Assembly (NCBI GenBank): GCA_900314935.1
Contig: OMXE01000001.1
Span: 140,615-204,614 of the forward strand
Length of the DNA stretch: 64,000 nt
Direction: 5' to 3'
Source of the DNA: an uncultured Prevotella sp.
GTDB taxonomy: Bacteria > Bacteroidota > Bacteroidia > Bacteroidales > Bacteroidaceae
The notes under the pieces are model-generated. The model ran no database searches. It had not been told where the DNA came from and worked only from the letters and a program-made list of their open reading frames with translations. Position numbers and translations under genes: made by a program. Positions 52,357 to 61,598 of the stretch are shown here, one piece after another. Each line of letters opens with the position of its first letter. Position 1 is the first letter of the stretch.

Positions 52357-54570
52357 TTATCGGATGAACAACAACTCCCGATATTTCGGCAGTGGCCAGA
52401 GGGCGTCGTCCACGATCAGTTCCAGCTTGTCAATCTGGTAGCGGATCTCGTCGAGCTTCGGCTCCACGCTGTCGTGGTAGGCGATGGCCTTGTCGTGCTC
52501 ATCCTCGATCTTGTTGGCGAGCTTGCGGGCAGCAACCAGTTCATCCACACCTTTCTCGATGGCTGAGGTGCGCTCGGCAATCTCCTCAATGATCTTGATG
52601 TTTCGTGCATTCAGCTTCTCGGCCTTGTCGATGGGGAAGATGTCTGTCATGTTCTCCACATTCTTCAGCAGGGCGCTCTGGTAGTGGGTAGCCACGGGGA
52701 TGATGTGGTTCATGGAGAGATCACCCAGTACGCGAGCCTCAATCTGGATCTTCTTCGTGTAGGTCTCCCATTTCACCTCGTTGCGGGCCTCCAGCTCCTT
52801 CTTGTTCATCACACCCAGACTCTCGAACATCTCAATGCTCTCCTTGTCGAGGTAGCGCTCGAAGATCTTCGGACATGACTTCTCCACATCCAGTCCTCTC
52901 TTCTCAGCTTCAATCACCCATTCGTCACTGTAGCCGTTACCGTCGAAGCGGATGGGCTTACAGGTCTTGATATCTTCGCGCAGCACGTCGATGATGGCGT
53001 GATACTTAGCACTGTGTTCTGTGCCAGCGAGCTTCTTCTCGAACTCAGGAATCTTAGCATCCACACGTTTCTTGAAGTCAACCAAAGCCTCGGCCACAGC
53101 ACTGTTCAGGGCGATCATGGCGCTTGCGCAGTTAGCCTCGGAACCTACGGCACGGAACTCAAAGCGGTTACCGGTGAAGGCGAAAGGTGACGTACGGTTA
53201 CGGTCGGTATTGTCGATGAGCAGTTCAGGAATCTCGGGGATATCCATCTTCATTCCTTGCTTACCAGTCATAGACAGGAAGTCCTTATCGGCTGTTTCGA
53301 TATGATCGAGCAGTTCGCTTACCTGCTTACCGAGGAAGCTGGATACGATGGCTGGCGGAGCCTCGTTGGCGCCCAGACGGTGGGCATTGGTGGCCGACAT
53401 GATGCTGGCCTTGAGCAGACCGTTATGTCTGTACACACCCATCAGTGTCTCTACGATGAACGTAGCGAAACGCAGGTTCTGCTCGGGTGTCTTACCTGGA
53501 GCATGCAGCAGGATACCGTTGTCGGTAGAGAGTGACCAGTTGTTATGCTTACCAGAACCGTTGATGCCGGCAAAAGGCTTCTCATGCAACAGTACGCGGA
53601 ATCCGTGCTTGCGGGCAACCTTCTTCATCAACGACATCAGCATCATGTTATGATCCACTGCGAGGTTGGTTTCCTCGAAGATCGGTGCCAACTCAAACTG
53701 GTTCGGTGCCACCTCGTTATGACGGGTCTTGCAGGGAACGCCAAGTTCCAATGCCTGAATCTCCAAGTCGCGCATAAAGGCTGCCACACGCTCAGGAATC
53801 GATCCGAAGTAGTGGTCATCCATCTGCTGGTTCTTGGCAGAGTCGTGTCCCATCAAGGTACGACCAGTCAGCAACAGGTCGGGACGAGCGGCATAAAGTC
53901 CTTCATCCACCAGGAAATACTCCTGTTCCCAGCCGAGGTTGGAAGTTACTTTCTTGACACTGGGGTCGAAGTAATGACATACTTCTGTTGCGGCCACGTT
54001 CACTGCATGGAGGGCGCGCAGCAGCGGAGCTTTATAGTCGAGTGCCTCACCGCTATAAGAAATAAATACGGTGGGGATACAGAGTGTATCTTCAATGATG
54101 AAGACAGGGGATGTGGGATCCCAGGCTGAGTAGCCACGAGCCTCGAAAGTAGAGCGGATACCGCCGCTGGGGAATGAAGAAGCGTCAGGTTCCTGCTGTA
54201 CGAGCAGCTTACCAGTGAACTCTTCTACCATACCGCCCTTACCGTCGTGTTCAATAAACGAGTCGTGTTTTTCTGCCGTTCCTTCCGTCAGAGGCTGGAA
54301 CCAGTGCGTATAGTGAGTCACGCCGTTTTCTGTGGCCCACTGTTTCATACCTGCTGCCACAGCATCGGCTACCTCGCGATCAAGTCGTGCTCCATTGTCA
54401 ATCACATCGACCATCTTCTCGTACACGTCCTTGGGCAGGTACTTATACATCTTTTCGCGGTTGAAGACCTTCTTACCGAAATACTCATAAGGTCTCTCTG
54501 CGGGTGCTTTTACGTCGAGCGGCTTCTTCTTGAATGCCTCACCGACAACCTGAAATCTTAATGCTTCCAT
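52357..54570 (-). CDS. glnN: Glutamine synthetase, type III
   Basis: Makes glutamine from glutamate, ammonia and ATP; the major ammonia assimilation enzyme of Bacteroidetes. About 737 aa from ATG 54570 (the upstream extension from 54642 is rejected: it has no family similarity and overlaps the promoter). Long GSIII form with the GSIII N-terminal region (about 1-170), the catalytic core (TRHNEVAPNQFELAPIFEETNLAVDHNMM near 270; NGSGKHNNWSLS near 335; NRTSPFAFTGNRFEFRAVG near 455) and a GSIII-specific C-terminal part. A leftward -7 TATCTTTG is near 54630. Two terminators follow. Confidence 0.96.
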   Translation of the reverse strand: MEALRFQVVGEAFKKKPLDVKAPAERPYEYFGKKVFNREKMYKYLPKDVYEKMVDVIDNGARLDREVADAVAAGMKQWATENGVTHYTHWFQPLTEGTAEKHDSFIEHDGKGGMVEEFTGKLLVQQEPDASSFPSGGIRSTFEARGYSAWDPTSPVFIIEDTLCIPTVFISYSGEALDYKAPLLRALHAVNVAATEVCHYFDPSVKKVTSNLGWEQEYFLVDEGLYAARPDLLLTGRTLMGHDSAKNQQMDDHYFGSIPERVAAFMRDLEIQALELGVPCKTRHNEVAPNQFELAPIFEETNLAVDHNMMLMSLMKKVARKHGFRVLLHEKPFAGINGSGKHNNWSLSTDNGILLHAPGKTPEQNLRFATFIVETLMGVYRHNGLLKASIMSATNAHRLGANEAPPAIVSSFLGKQVSELLDHIETADKDFLSMTGKQGMKMDIPEIPELLIDNTDRNRTSPFAFTGNRFEFRAVGSEANCASAMIALNSAVAEALVDFKKRVDAKIPEFEKKLAGTEHSAKYHAIIDVLREDIKTCKPIRFDGNGYSDEWVIEAEKRGLDVEKSCPKIFERYLDKESIEMFESLGVMNKKELEARNEVKWETYTKKIQIEARVLGDLSMNHIIPVATHYQSALLKNVENMTDIFPIDKAEKLNARNIKIIEEIAERTSAIEKGVDELVAARKLANKIEDEHDKAIAYHDSVEPKLDEIRYQIDKLELIVDDALWPLPKYRELLFIR

Positions 54571-54922
54571 AATCTTTTTGGTGTTTGTGGTTATACGTGA
54601 ATACTTACACTTTGTCTTAATTCGAGGGCAAAGATACGACATTATGCAAGTAAATCAGTTTATTGGAAGACATAAATTTTCTTCTTTTTGTTATATTGTT
54701 ACAGATTGAAAGCGTAATATCCTTATTTGCTTACAATTTGAAAGTCCGATACCCTTCATCAAAAGATAAGTTGTATTGTTGCATGCTACGGATGGGGTGT
54801 AACAGGTTACCGTTCCTGCGCGTGTTAAAAAAAGTGTATAAATGTTTGGTGGTTTGGATTATAATTCGTATTTTTGTGGAGTTACAAATGCTATCACATC
54901 TAGACAATAAAAACCCAAACCT
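54571..54922. promoter_or_regulatory. Divergent promoter region, glnN / PreA-like gene
   Basis: 352 bp without a gene. glnN: -7 TATCTTTG on the minus strand near 54630-54637. PreA-like gene: -33 TTTG 54845-54848, 20 nt, -7 TATTTTTG 54869-54876. Nothing else recognised in the middle (54640-54840). Confidence 0.6.
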
Positions 54923-56386
54923 ATGAAGAGAGCAATGAACATATACGACGAGGCCCGCCGATGCCTGCTTTGTGCCGATGCGCCATGTAGTAAGGCGTGC
55001 CAGAAAGGAGATCCCGCCAGGGCTATCCGTGCCATCCGCTTTGACAATGAGAAAATGGCCAGGCAATGGGTGGCCGCATGTAGCGAAGACGACCTGCTGA
55101 CTGCCGAGAAGGCTTGTATCCATTACGACCGTCCCATCCGTATCAGGGAAATGCTCAGGGGCGTTCCTGTTACAGATGGCAGTAAGTCGCTCCCTTCTTT
55201 GGAAATCGAATTCTGCGGCATTACCTGCGAGAACCCGTTCTTCCTTGCCTCTTCTGCCATTTGCACCAACTACGAGATGGTGGCAAGAGCCTTTGAAGCA
55301 GGGTGGGCGGGAGTCTTTTACAAGACCATCTGTATGGAAGATATCCGTGAGGTGTCTCCGCGCTTTGATGCTGTGAGTGATGGGGGGACGACTGATTTCT
55401 TCGGCTTCCGCAATATGGAACAGCTCTCGGAGAATCCTGTAGATGTTGACTTCGATATCCTGCACCGACTGAAAGAGAACTATCCCACAAAGATTGTTGT
55501 GGCCAGTATCATGGGACAGACTGAGGAACAGTGGATTGAACTGGCAAAGATGGCCGAAGCAGCGGGCGTGGATGCGGTGGAGCTGAACTTCTCGTGTCCG
55601 CAGATGCGATTGGCGGGAATGGGTAGCGATGTAGGACAGAATGCCGAGCTTGTCACATTCTATACGGCTTATGTAAAACGCAGCGTAAGCATCCCCGTCA
55701 TCCCGAAGATGACACCCAACATCACGCAGATCAATCAGCCGGCCATGGGCGCCTACTTCGCAGGAGCCAATGCCATCTCGGCCATCAATACCATTAAGTC
55801 GGTCACGATGGGCGAACGTGCTGCCGTATCAGCGCACAAAACCATTTCCGGCTATTCCGGACGGGCTGTGAAACCCATTGCCCTGCGGCATATTCTGGAG
55901 ATGGCAAAGAATCCCATCATGAAAAACATCCAGTTCAGCGGTATCGGTGGTATTGAGACATGGCGCGACGCCTTGGAATTCATCCAGTTGGGCTGTCGCA
56001 ATGTGCAGGTCTGCACTGCCGTGATGCAATATGGCTACCGCATCATCGACGATCTTGTTTCAGGACTTCAGCACTACATGCAGGAACGCGGCGTCAGTCA
56101 GTTGACCGACCTTGTGGGCGAGGAACTGCCCCGTTTCATCACTCCAACCGACCTGGACCGCGAAACCATCGTGTTCCCCAAGGTCGACCGTGAGCGTTGC
56201 ATCGGTTGCGGACGCTGCTATACATCATGCATGGACGGTGGTCATCAGGCCATCACCTTCGATGAAAACCGTCAGCCGCACATTCAAGGAAAGCGTTGCG
56301 TGGGCTGTCATCTCTGTCTCTTGGTTTGTCCCACCGGTGCCATTGGCGCTACCAAGCGTGTGGGTAAGACGGGAAGGAAACCGTGA
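54923..56386 (+). CDS. PreA-like dihydropyrimidine/dihydroorotate dehydrogenase, Fe-S flavoenzyme
   Basis: 487 aa. An N-terminal cysteine segment, CLLCADAPCSKACQKGDP (residues about 14-31), normally found in PreT or the DPYD N-terminus, is fused in front of an FMN TIM barrel (about 90-400; NFSCPQMRLAGMG with the active-site Cys near 225) and a C-terminal double [4Fe-4S] ferredoxin (CIGCGRCYTSC near 425, CVGCHLCLLVCPTG near 458). It reduces uracil/thymine or a related substrate; no separate PreT gene is adjacent. Its ligand cannot be told from sequence alone. Confidence 0.82.
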   Translation: MKRAMNIYDEARRCLLCADAPCSKACQKGDPARAIRAIRFDNEKMARQWVAACSEDDLLTAEKACIHYDRPIRIREMLRGVPVTDGSKSLPSLEIEFCGITCENPFFLASSAICTNYEMVARAFEAGWAGVFYKTICMEDIREVSPRFDAVSDGGTTDFFGFRNMEQLSENPVDVDFDILHRLKENYPTKIVVASIMGQTEEQWIELAKMAEAAGVDAVELNFSCPQMRLAGMGSDVGQNAELVTFYTAYVKRSVSIPVIPKMTPNITQINQPAMGAYFAGANAISAINTIKSVTMGERAAVSAHKTISGYSGRAVKPIALRHILEMAKNPIMKNIQFSGIGGIETWRDALEFIQLGCRNVQVCTAVMQYGYRIIDDLVSGLQHYMQERGVSQLTDLVGEELPRFITPTDLDRETIVFPKVDRERCIGCGRCYTSCMDGGHQAITFDENRQPHIQGKRCVGCHLCLLVCPTGAIGATKRVGKTGRKP

Positions 56387-56398
56387 CGCCCCAACTTA

Positions 56399-56701
56399 TT
56401 ACTTACGTTTCTTCTTTGAAACAATCGTTTTCATGCGAGCATGAAGATCTTGATTGTCTGTCAGCACATTCCAGATCCCATCTTCGCTGAGCACTCCTCG
56501 TTTCAGTTCCTGAGGCAGAAGTCCTTGCTCATCATCGGCAAAATCCTGCTTCCAGTCGTCACTACCATAGTACTTCTCCAGCTCACGGATAGATGTCAGC
56601 ACCTCGGCATAGTCATCGAGGGCTGCCGACAATTTCATCACGGCCTGTGAAGCACGGTCGAGATGTTGCTCCATCGTCTTGATTCTTTCAATTTGTTCCA
56701 T
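56399..56701 (-). CDS. DUF4298 protein
   Basis: A 100-aa acidic helical protein (MEQIERIKTMEQHLDRASQAV...), with the DUF4298 pattern LRELEKYYGSDDWKQDFADDE near residue 45. No signal peptide or membrane segment. It lies 13 nt downstream of the MGMT-like gene on the same strand. Function unknown. Confidence 0.75.
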   Translation of the reverse strand: MEQIERIKTMEQHLDRASQAVMKLSAALDDYAEVLTSIRELEKYYGSDDWKQDFADDEQGLLPQELKRGVLSEDGIWNVLTDNQDLHARMKTIVSKKKRK

Positions 56702-56714
56702 CGTATGTTTCTAT

Positions 56715-57068
56715 TTATTCGTCCTTTGTTAGTGTAATGATAGGCTCCCAGAGATGCTTCTGCATGTCCACATGACCGTTGCACTTGAAGCTAACACCTT
56801 CTTCCTCCAAGAGTAAGCGTTGACGGCTCCAACCTGGGGCGGTTCTTCCTGCTATATTCACTACCCGGTGACAGGGAAGAGATCTGGCTTCAGGGGTATA
56901 ACGCAGGGTACGTCCCACCATCCTTGAATGACTCGCCCAGCCGGCCAATGCGGCAATATGACCGTAGGTCGTCACCTTACCATAAGGTATCTGACTGACG
57001 ATATTCAGCACATCATCACGAAAAGTCCGTGCCTGCTCTGCGGTCATCTTGTCCGGGTAGTCTTTCAT
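56715..57068 (-). CDS. Methylated-DNA-protein cysteine methyltransferase-like protein, DNA-binding domain only
   Basis: 117 aa: only the C-terminal MGMT DNA-binding/active-site domain. IPYGKVTTYGHIAALAG near residue 17, the R finger SRMVGRTL near 41, and PCHRVVN near 56. The methyl-acceptor Cys (PCHR) is kept, unlike alkyltransferase-like (ATL) proteins where it is Trp. It could repair O6-alkylguanine or flag lesions for excision. Its ATG overlaps the TGA of the TfoX gene (ATGA, 57065-57068), so the two are coupled. Confidence 0.85.
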   Translation of the reverse strand: MKDYPDKMTAEQARTFRDDVLNIVSQIPYGKVTTYGHIAALAGWASHSRMVGRTLRYTPEARSLPCHRVVNIAGRTAPGWSRQRLLLEEEGVSFKCNGHVDMQKHLWEPIITLTKDE

Positions 57069-57385
57069 TTCTTTTTCTTAGATTTCGGTTCCGGCAGTTC
57101 CTTATAGGTCTCTTTAACGAGCAGGGAGAGATAATCACGGTCATCTACATCAGCGATATAGAAATAATCCTTTGCCCCTTCATAGGGAGGACGCATATCC
57201 ACTGTCCGCAAAAGCTTCCTACCAGCCTCCGTAGGTTTCAGGTAGAAGCAGTCGTCGCAAATCAGTCCGAAGATCTTTCCATTGCAATAGATACCGTAAT
57301 CGCCGAACATCTTCTTGGTTACAATCTCACCCGCACCAGCACACTGGTCTGCGATATACTGTACAAAGTCTGCATTACTTGCCAT
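57065..57385 (-). CDS. TfoX/Sxy N-terminal domain protein
   Basis: 106 aa covering just the TfoX N-terminal domain: VTKKMFGDYGIYCNGKIFGLICDD near residue 22, YLKPTEAGRKLL near 50, and a Pro-x-YxGA-like segment (MRPPYEGAKDYFYI). A lysine-rich tail ends it. In Proteobacteria TfoX regulates competence; single-domain Bacteroidetes proteins are uncharacterised. Coupled to the MGMT-like gene and 12 nt after the TIGR03915-type gene. Confidence 0.82.
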   Translation of the reverse strand: MASNADFVQYIADQCAGAGEIVTKKMFGDYGIYCNGKIFGLICDDCFYLKPTEAGRKLLRTVDMRPPYEGAKDYFYIADVDDRDYLSLLVKETYKELPEPKSKKKK

Positions 57386-57397
57386 TCTTTTATATTA

Positions 57398-58228
57398 TTA
57401 TATAGGTTTATAATTGGATGAATTCTTTTCTGTCATGTACTTCCAATAGCGACGGGGCATGTCGCTGAGTTGTTTCTTGGGATTCATACGCTCCTTGATG
57501 CAGATGGCCTTGAAGTATGTGCGCCATAGATCCTGGAATATTTTGTCATTCTCGCTGAGCACCTCATCATCAAGCTTACCGTTGGTAAGGTCGAAGGGAA
57601 CCGCACTTTCATCCTCAAAGGTGATGTGTATCGGTTCTGCAGAGCCGTCATAATAGTAGCCGTAGTGCCGTTTCGCATCGTAGATGAGCCAGGGCTGGTC
57701 GTTGAACCGATCCTGGAAATGATGGGTGATGAGCGACAGTACGTTATGGTCGGGAGATACCACGGCGAGATAGGTGCCGTCCTTTGCCTTTTGAAAGCGG
57801 ATGAACTGTTTCATGCGGAGCTGCTCGTGGAGCACGCGGCGACAGGAATTGCGCACAGCCAGCACATCGGCATCACTGGCATTTCGTTCAAGACTCAAGT
57901 AATCTGTTGCTGATGATGAGCTATCGCCAACCTTCTGCCGGAACACCTTACAGATGAAATTGAACAACGGCTGATTCAGTGTCCGTTCTTCGGAGAGCCA
58001 GCTCACGGCAATCATCCGCAGTCCTTCCACCGACAGATGCTTCTCAAGACCCTTCCAAACGCGGGCGGCTTTCCCGCTGTCCGTAACCACCACATGGGGC
58101 TCGTCGGCAAACAGTGGCAGCTGCTCCCCCTCTCCCAGCAACATCTCAGGTTGCTGGTGCAGGAAGAAACTGTCGAACACAGCTGTCAACAGTCCGTCGA
58201 GTGTATTATCGAACACATATACTTGCAT
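57398..58228 (-). CDS. TIGR03915-family DNA-metabolism protein (partner of radical SAM protein)
   Basis: A 276-aa protein. It matches the TIGR03915/DUF4130-type pattern: QVYVFDNTLDGLLTAVFDSF at the start, LIYDAKRHYGYYYDG near 198, and the C-terminal WRTYFKAICIKERMNPKKQLSDMPRRYWKYMTE. These proteins occur almost always next to the TIGR03916 radical SAM protein, as here (15 nt apart), and are predicted DNA-repair partners, some fused to uracil-DNA glycosylase. Activity is unproven. Confidence 0.85.
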   Translation of the reverse strand: MQVYVFDNTLDGLLTAVFDSFFLHQQPEMLLGEGEQLPLFADEPHVVVTDSGKAARVWKGLEKHLSVEGLRMIAVSWLSEERTLNQPLFNFICKVFRQKVGDSSSSATDYLSLERNASDADVLAVRNSCRRVLHEQLRMKQFIRFQKAKDGTYLAVVSPDHNVLSLITHHFQDRFNDQPWLIYDAKRHYGYYYDGSAEPIHITFEDESAVPFDLTNGKLDDEVLSENDKIFQDLWRTYFKAICIKERMNPKKQLSDMPRRYWKYMTEKNSSNYKPI

Positions 58229-58243
58229 CTGTCATGACGGTTT

Positions 58244-59542
58244 TCATGGATTCTCTTCACCAAAGTCGAGCGCGAGCTGCTGCTCTGCTGCCGCCCGTTT
58301 CTGCTGGGCCTTCGACAGTAACAAGGGGCGCAGGCGTTCCGGGCGCAGCTCATTGATGCCAATGATCGGCTGCGAGAAGGCAGAGGTAAGTTCACCACAA
58401 GTAATAAAATACTTGGCCTTCTTCATCACCACTCCCATCTTCTTCAGATGATAGGAGGTAAGACGGTTGAAACGGCGGCTATTGACAATCAGGATAGCCG
58501 ATTTCACACCAATGCCCGGCACTCGGAGAATACGTTCGTAGTCGTCTTTGTTGATATCCACAGGAAAAGCCTCAGGATGGCGTAATGCCCAGCCTAACTT
58601 AGGATCAACATCAAGATCGAGATGCGTATGGGCATCATCCACAATCTCATCAACACTGAAATGATAGAAGCGCATCAGCCAGTCGGCTTGATAAAGGCGG
58701 TTTTCGCGTACCAAAGGCGGCTGTTTCAATACCGGCAGACGAGGGTCGTAGGTGTTCACGCTCACATAACCGGAGTAATACACACGTCGCATCGTGGGCT
58801 GCTGATACATGGCGTTCGACATCATCAGGATGTCACGGTCGGTCTCCTTCGTGGCCCCCACAATCATCTGCGTGGATTGTCCTGCCGGCACAAAGCGGGG
58901 AGCATGGCGGAACTTACGACGATCCTCCTTGTTCTCCAATACACCTTGCTGAATCTGCGACATCGGAAGGAAGATGCTCTGATGGTCCTTCTCGGGTGCC
59001 AACGCCTTCAACGACTCCTCCTTGGGAATCTCGATGTTGATGCTCATACGGTCGGCATAGCGTCCCGCCTCTTGCAACAACTCTCTACTGGCCCCTGGAA
59101 TGGTCTTCAGGTGGATGTAACCATTGAAGCGGTGAACGGTCCGGAGGTCGCGCACAATGGCTGTCAACCGCTCCATCGTATAGTCGGGGTTCCTCACCAC
59201 ACCACTCGACAGGAACAGTCCTTCGATGTAGTTGCGGCGGTAGAACTCCATGGTGATCTCCTCGAGTTCTGATACGGAGAGTGTGGCACGGGGAATATCG
59301 TTCGTACGACGGTTGATGCAATAGGCGCAGTCGTACATGCAGTAGTTCGTCAGCATCACCTTCAGCAGCGAGATGCAGCGCCCGTCGTCGGCAAACGAAT
59401 GACAGATGCCCACGCCGCCCACCGTCGAGCCCACCATGCCCTTCTTACCAGAGCGCACAGTACCGCTCGACGAGCACGACACATCGTACTTCGCCGACTC
59501 TGCGAGTATCCGCAGCTTCTCCATGGTCTTCTCCGTCAGCAT
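58244..59542 (-). CDS. TIGR03916-family putative DNA modification/repair radical SAM protein
   Basis: A 432-aa protein. The [4Fe-4S] cluster motif is C-x3-C-x2-C in NYCMYDCAYCINR near residue 67-76. The radical SAM barrel follows (residues about 60-300), then an HhH-like region (RVPGIGVKSAILIVNSRRF near 345) that suggests DNA binding. It is the first gene of the group TIGR03916 - TIGR03915 - TfoX - MGMT-like - DUF4298. A leftward -7 TATCTTTG (59576-59583) lies 33 nt upstream. The lesion or base it acts on is unknown. Confidence 0.88.
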   Translation of the reverse strand: MLTEKTMEKLRILAESAKYDVSCSSSGTVRSGKKGMVGSTVGGVGICHSFADDGRCISLLKVMLTNYCMYDCAYCINRRTNDIPRATLSVSELEEITMEFYRRNYIEGLFLSSGVVRNPDYTMERLTAIVRDLRTVHRFNGYIHLKTIPGASRELLQEAGRYADRMSINIEIPKEESLKALAPEKDHQSIFLPMSQIQQGVLENKEDRRKFRHAPRFVPAGQSTQMIVGATKETDRDILMMSNAMYQQPTMRRVYYSGYVSVNTYDPRLPVLKQPPLVRENRLYQADWLMRFYHFSVDEIVDDAHTHLDLDVDPKLGWALRHPEAFPVDINKDDYERILRVPGIGVKSAILIVNSRRFNRLTSYHLKKMGVVMKKAKYFITCGELTSAFSQPIIGINELRPERLRPLLLSKAQQKRAAAEQQLALDFGEENP

Positions 59543-59850
59543 CTTCTATTCCTTCTCCGTTATCATTCTTGGGTACAAAGATAGTAAAAAAATACCTATT
59601 ATCATCAGAATAAAAAAGGTTTTACTCATCAATTTTATGAATTGATGGTGATAGTAAAAATATACATACTCTCCAAGCCTGAAGGTCTGGGCGACAGTGA
59701 TGCAGATATCTAAGTGCATTTTGAGCCCTTTTTAGTTAAAATTCCATAAACTTTTAAGGTGAAAGATGAAAAAACCGACGCCCTATGGGGCGTCAGTTCC
59801 ATTTTTTTGAATATGTGTATCTTTGTGCCGTAAAATAAAGATGCATCTTG
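59543..59850. other. 308-bp intergenic segment with a hairpin
   Basis: Holds the leftward promoter of the radical SAM gene (59576-59583), a 7-bp perfect GC stem (GACGCCC 59777-59783 / GGGCGTC 59788-59794) followed by GGTTTTTTC on the minus strand, and a -7 TATCTTTG (59818-59825) for the next gene. The hairpin looks like a minus-strand terminator, although no minus-strand gene ends there. Nothing else recognised. Confidence 0.5.
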
Positions 59851-60177
59851 ATGGAGGAAATCTTAAACGCATTGTATGGCATAGCAAACAACTTTCTGCA
59901 TGGTCTGAAATGTCTCAACCAGGCCAAGGTGGAGAGTAGAATGCGTTGGGATAAAATCGACAAGATGGAATACACCAAAGACCTTGTCAGAATGGCTTTA
60001 TCGAGTGCCGTAACCCTGAAAGAAAGTCATGACTATGATCCTGAGGAATTACGTCAACAATTCGGGGAAGTCGGTAGGAATCTCGCTTTGTACATATATG
60101 ATCTTGACATCGAAAGACAGAAGCAGATCATCAACGAAGAGGCTGAGAAATGCAAGGCAAAACCGTCATGCAGATAA
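59851..60177 (+). CDS. 108-aa hypothetical helical protein
   Basis: From ATG 59851 (a TTG precedes it). Helical throughout, amphipathic, rich in charged residues, with a C-terminal EEAEKCKAK tail; no signal or membrane segment. It has a Bacteroidetes -7 box 25 nt upstream and precedes the second vapE gene by 105 nt. I do not recognise the family. Confidence 0.55.
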   Translation: MEEILNALYGIANNFLHGLKCLNQAKVESRMRWDKIDKMEYTKDLVRMALSSAVTLKESHDYDPEELRQQFGEVGRNLALYIYDLDIERQKQIINEEAEKCKAKPSCR

Positions 60178-60282
60178 TGCAGATGATGCAGGACTGATCC
60201 AGCTCCTGTTTGTTTCGTATCTTCTGTTATGAAAAACATGGTCGTAGTGCGACACTTATTATCCAATTATTTATAAATCTTT

Positions 60283-61593
60283 ATGGAAAACAAGAAAATC
60301 AAGAAGACTCGTGGGTATCAAAATGCCCAGAAAGAGAAGAGATCGATCGAGGAACTGGCCACCCTGATCAGTAATCGCGTGGCCACAAGGTACAACACCA
60401 TCACCCAGAAGAACGAATGCAGGTGGTATGACATCCCGGGTGAGAACCTTCCCGTTGACCTGAGCGGAATGGGAGAGTTCTCAAACATGTGGCATGACAT
60501 GACCGACCGCGAGGAGAACACCTTATGGGCGATGGTGAGCAGGGAGCAGAACTGGAAGAGCCACGAGGTAGGAACCCTGCTGCGCTCACATATCACCCCG
60601 CAGTGGAACCCCCTGCGCTCGTTCATCCTAGAGGCAATCGTACATTACGACTCCGACAGAGACTACATCGCCGACCTGGCAAGACATGTGCATGTCAAGC
60701 CCACCAACGACCAGTCGGACCAGGAGGCGCAGCAGGAGTTCCTGGAGTACTTCCAGCGGTGGTTCGTGGGTGCCGTGGCATCGGTGCTTAACGACAGCGT
60801 GGTGAACAATGTCATCCTCGTGCTCATCGGCGACCAGGGCACGTACAAGAGCACGTTCTTCTCGTACCTGCTGCCGCAGGAGCTACGTCGCTACTTCTAC
60901 GTGAAGACCGACAACACCGTGCTGAACAAGGACGACCGCATCCAGCTCTCGCGCAACATGTTCATTTGTCTGGAGGAGCTCGACACGTTGTCGAACAAGG
61001 AGCAGAACCAGCTGAAAGCGATGGTCACCATGCCCGTGATACAGGACCGCCCCGCCTACGGGCGCAACTTCGTGAACCTGCCGCACGTGGCGAGCCTGTG
61101 CGGAACGGGCAACAACGACAAGTTCCTGAACGATCCCTCAGGCTCGCGCCGCTGGCTGCCCTTCCTCATCGACCATATCGACGACCCGCGCACGTACCAT
61201 ATCGACTATATGAAGCTCTATGCGCAGGCAGCCATAAGCATCAGCGGTTTCCGCTACTGGTTCACGCAGAAGGAGATTGCCGCCCTCAACCAGCGCAACA
61301 GGGCCTTTGAGGCACCTTGCACCGAGGAACAGCTCATCATGCGCTACTACGACTTCCCCAACTCGTCGGATGAGGGCGTATGGCTCACCTCCACCGCCAT
61401 CCTCGAGAAGATCAATGCCGGCATCAAGAAACCGTTATCGAATGTTAAAATCGGCAGGGTTATGAAGAAGATGGGGTTTGAGTCAATCAAGACAAGAATA
61501 GGCATGTCTTACCATGTGGTCCCCCTTAAACTGATTGATATAGAGACGGTTGAAAAGCAAATGCCTGTTGAAGAGACCGATAAACCATTCTAA
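60283..61593 (+). CDS. VapE-family P-loop protein (second copy)
   Basis: 436 aa. Basic N-terminus, then an SF3-like ATPase: Walker A LIGDQGTYKSTFFSYLLP (about 180-197, Tyr in place of the third Gly), Walker B-like MFICLEELDTL near 228, GTGNNDKFLNDPSGSRRWLPF near 275. A C-terminal winged helix is likely (TSTAILEKINAGIKKPLSNVKIGRVMKKMGF). GC and codon use in the middle part (60500-61400) look higher than in the flanks. Together with DUF4248, smalltalk, amidase and HU it forms the module often seen next to Bacteroides capsule loci. Confidence 0.88.
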   Translation: MENKKIKKTRGYQNAQKEKRSIEELATLISNRVATRYNTITQKNECRWYDIPGENLPVDLSGMGEFSNMWHDMTDREENTLWAMVSREQNWKSHEVGTLLRSHITPQWNPLRSFILEAIVHYDSDRDYIADLARHVHVKPTNDQSDQEAQQEFLEYFQRWFVGAVASVLNDSVVNNVILVLIGDQGTYKSTFFSYLLPQELRRYFYVKTDNTVLNKDDRIQLSRNMFICLEELDTLSNKEQNQLKAMVTMPVIQDRPAYGRNFVNLPHVASLCGTGNNDKFLNDPSGSRRWLPFLIDHIDDPRTYHIDYMKLYAQAAISISGFRYWFTQKEIAALNQRNRAFEAPCTEEQLIMRYYDFPNSSDEGVWLTSTAILEKINAGIKKPLSNVKIGRVMKKMGFESIKTRIGMSYHVVPLKLIDIETVEKQMPVEETDKPF

Positions 61594-61598
61594 TGAGT

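Noticed and set aside
54571-54642. 24-residue N-terminal extension of glutamine synthetase
   Set aside because: It overlaps the promoter and has no family similarity; ATG 54570 gives the usual N-terminus.
59766-59810. 14-codon frame (MKKPTPYGASVPFF) spanning a GC hairpin, considered as a leader peptide
   Set aside because: No promoter upstream and no regulatory codons; the hairpin reads better as a terminator-like element.
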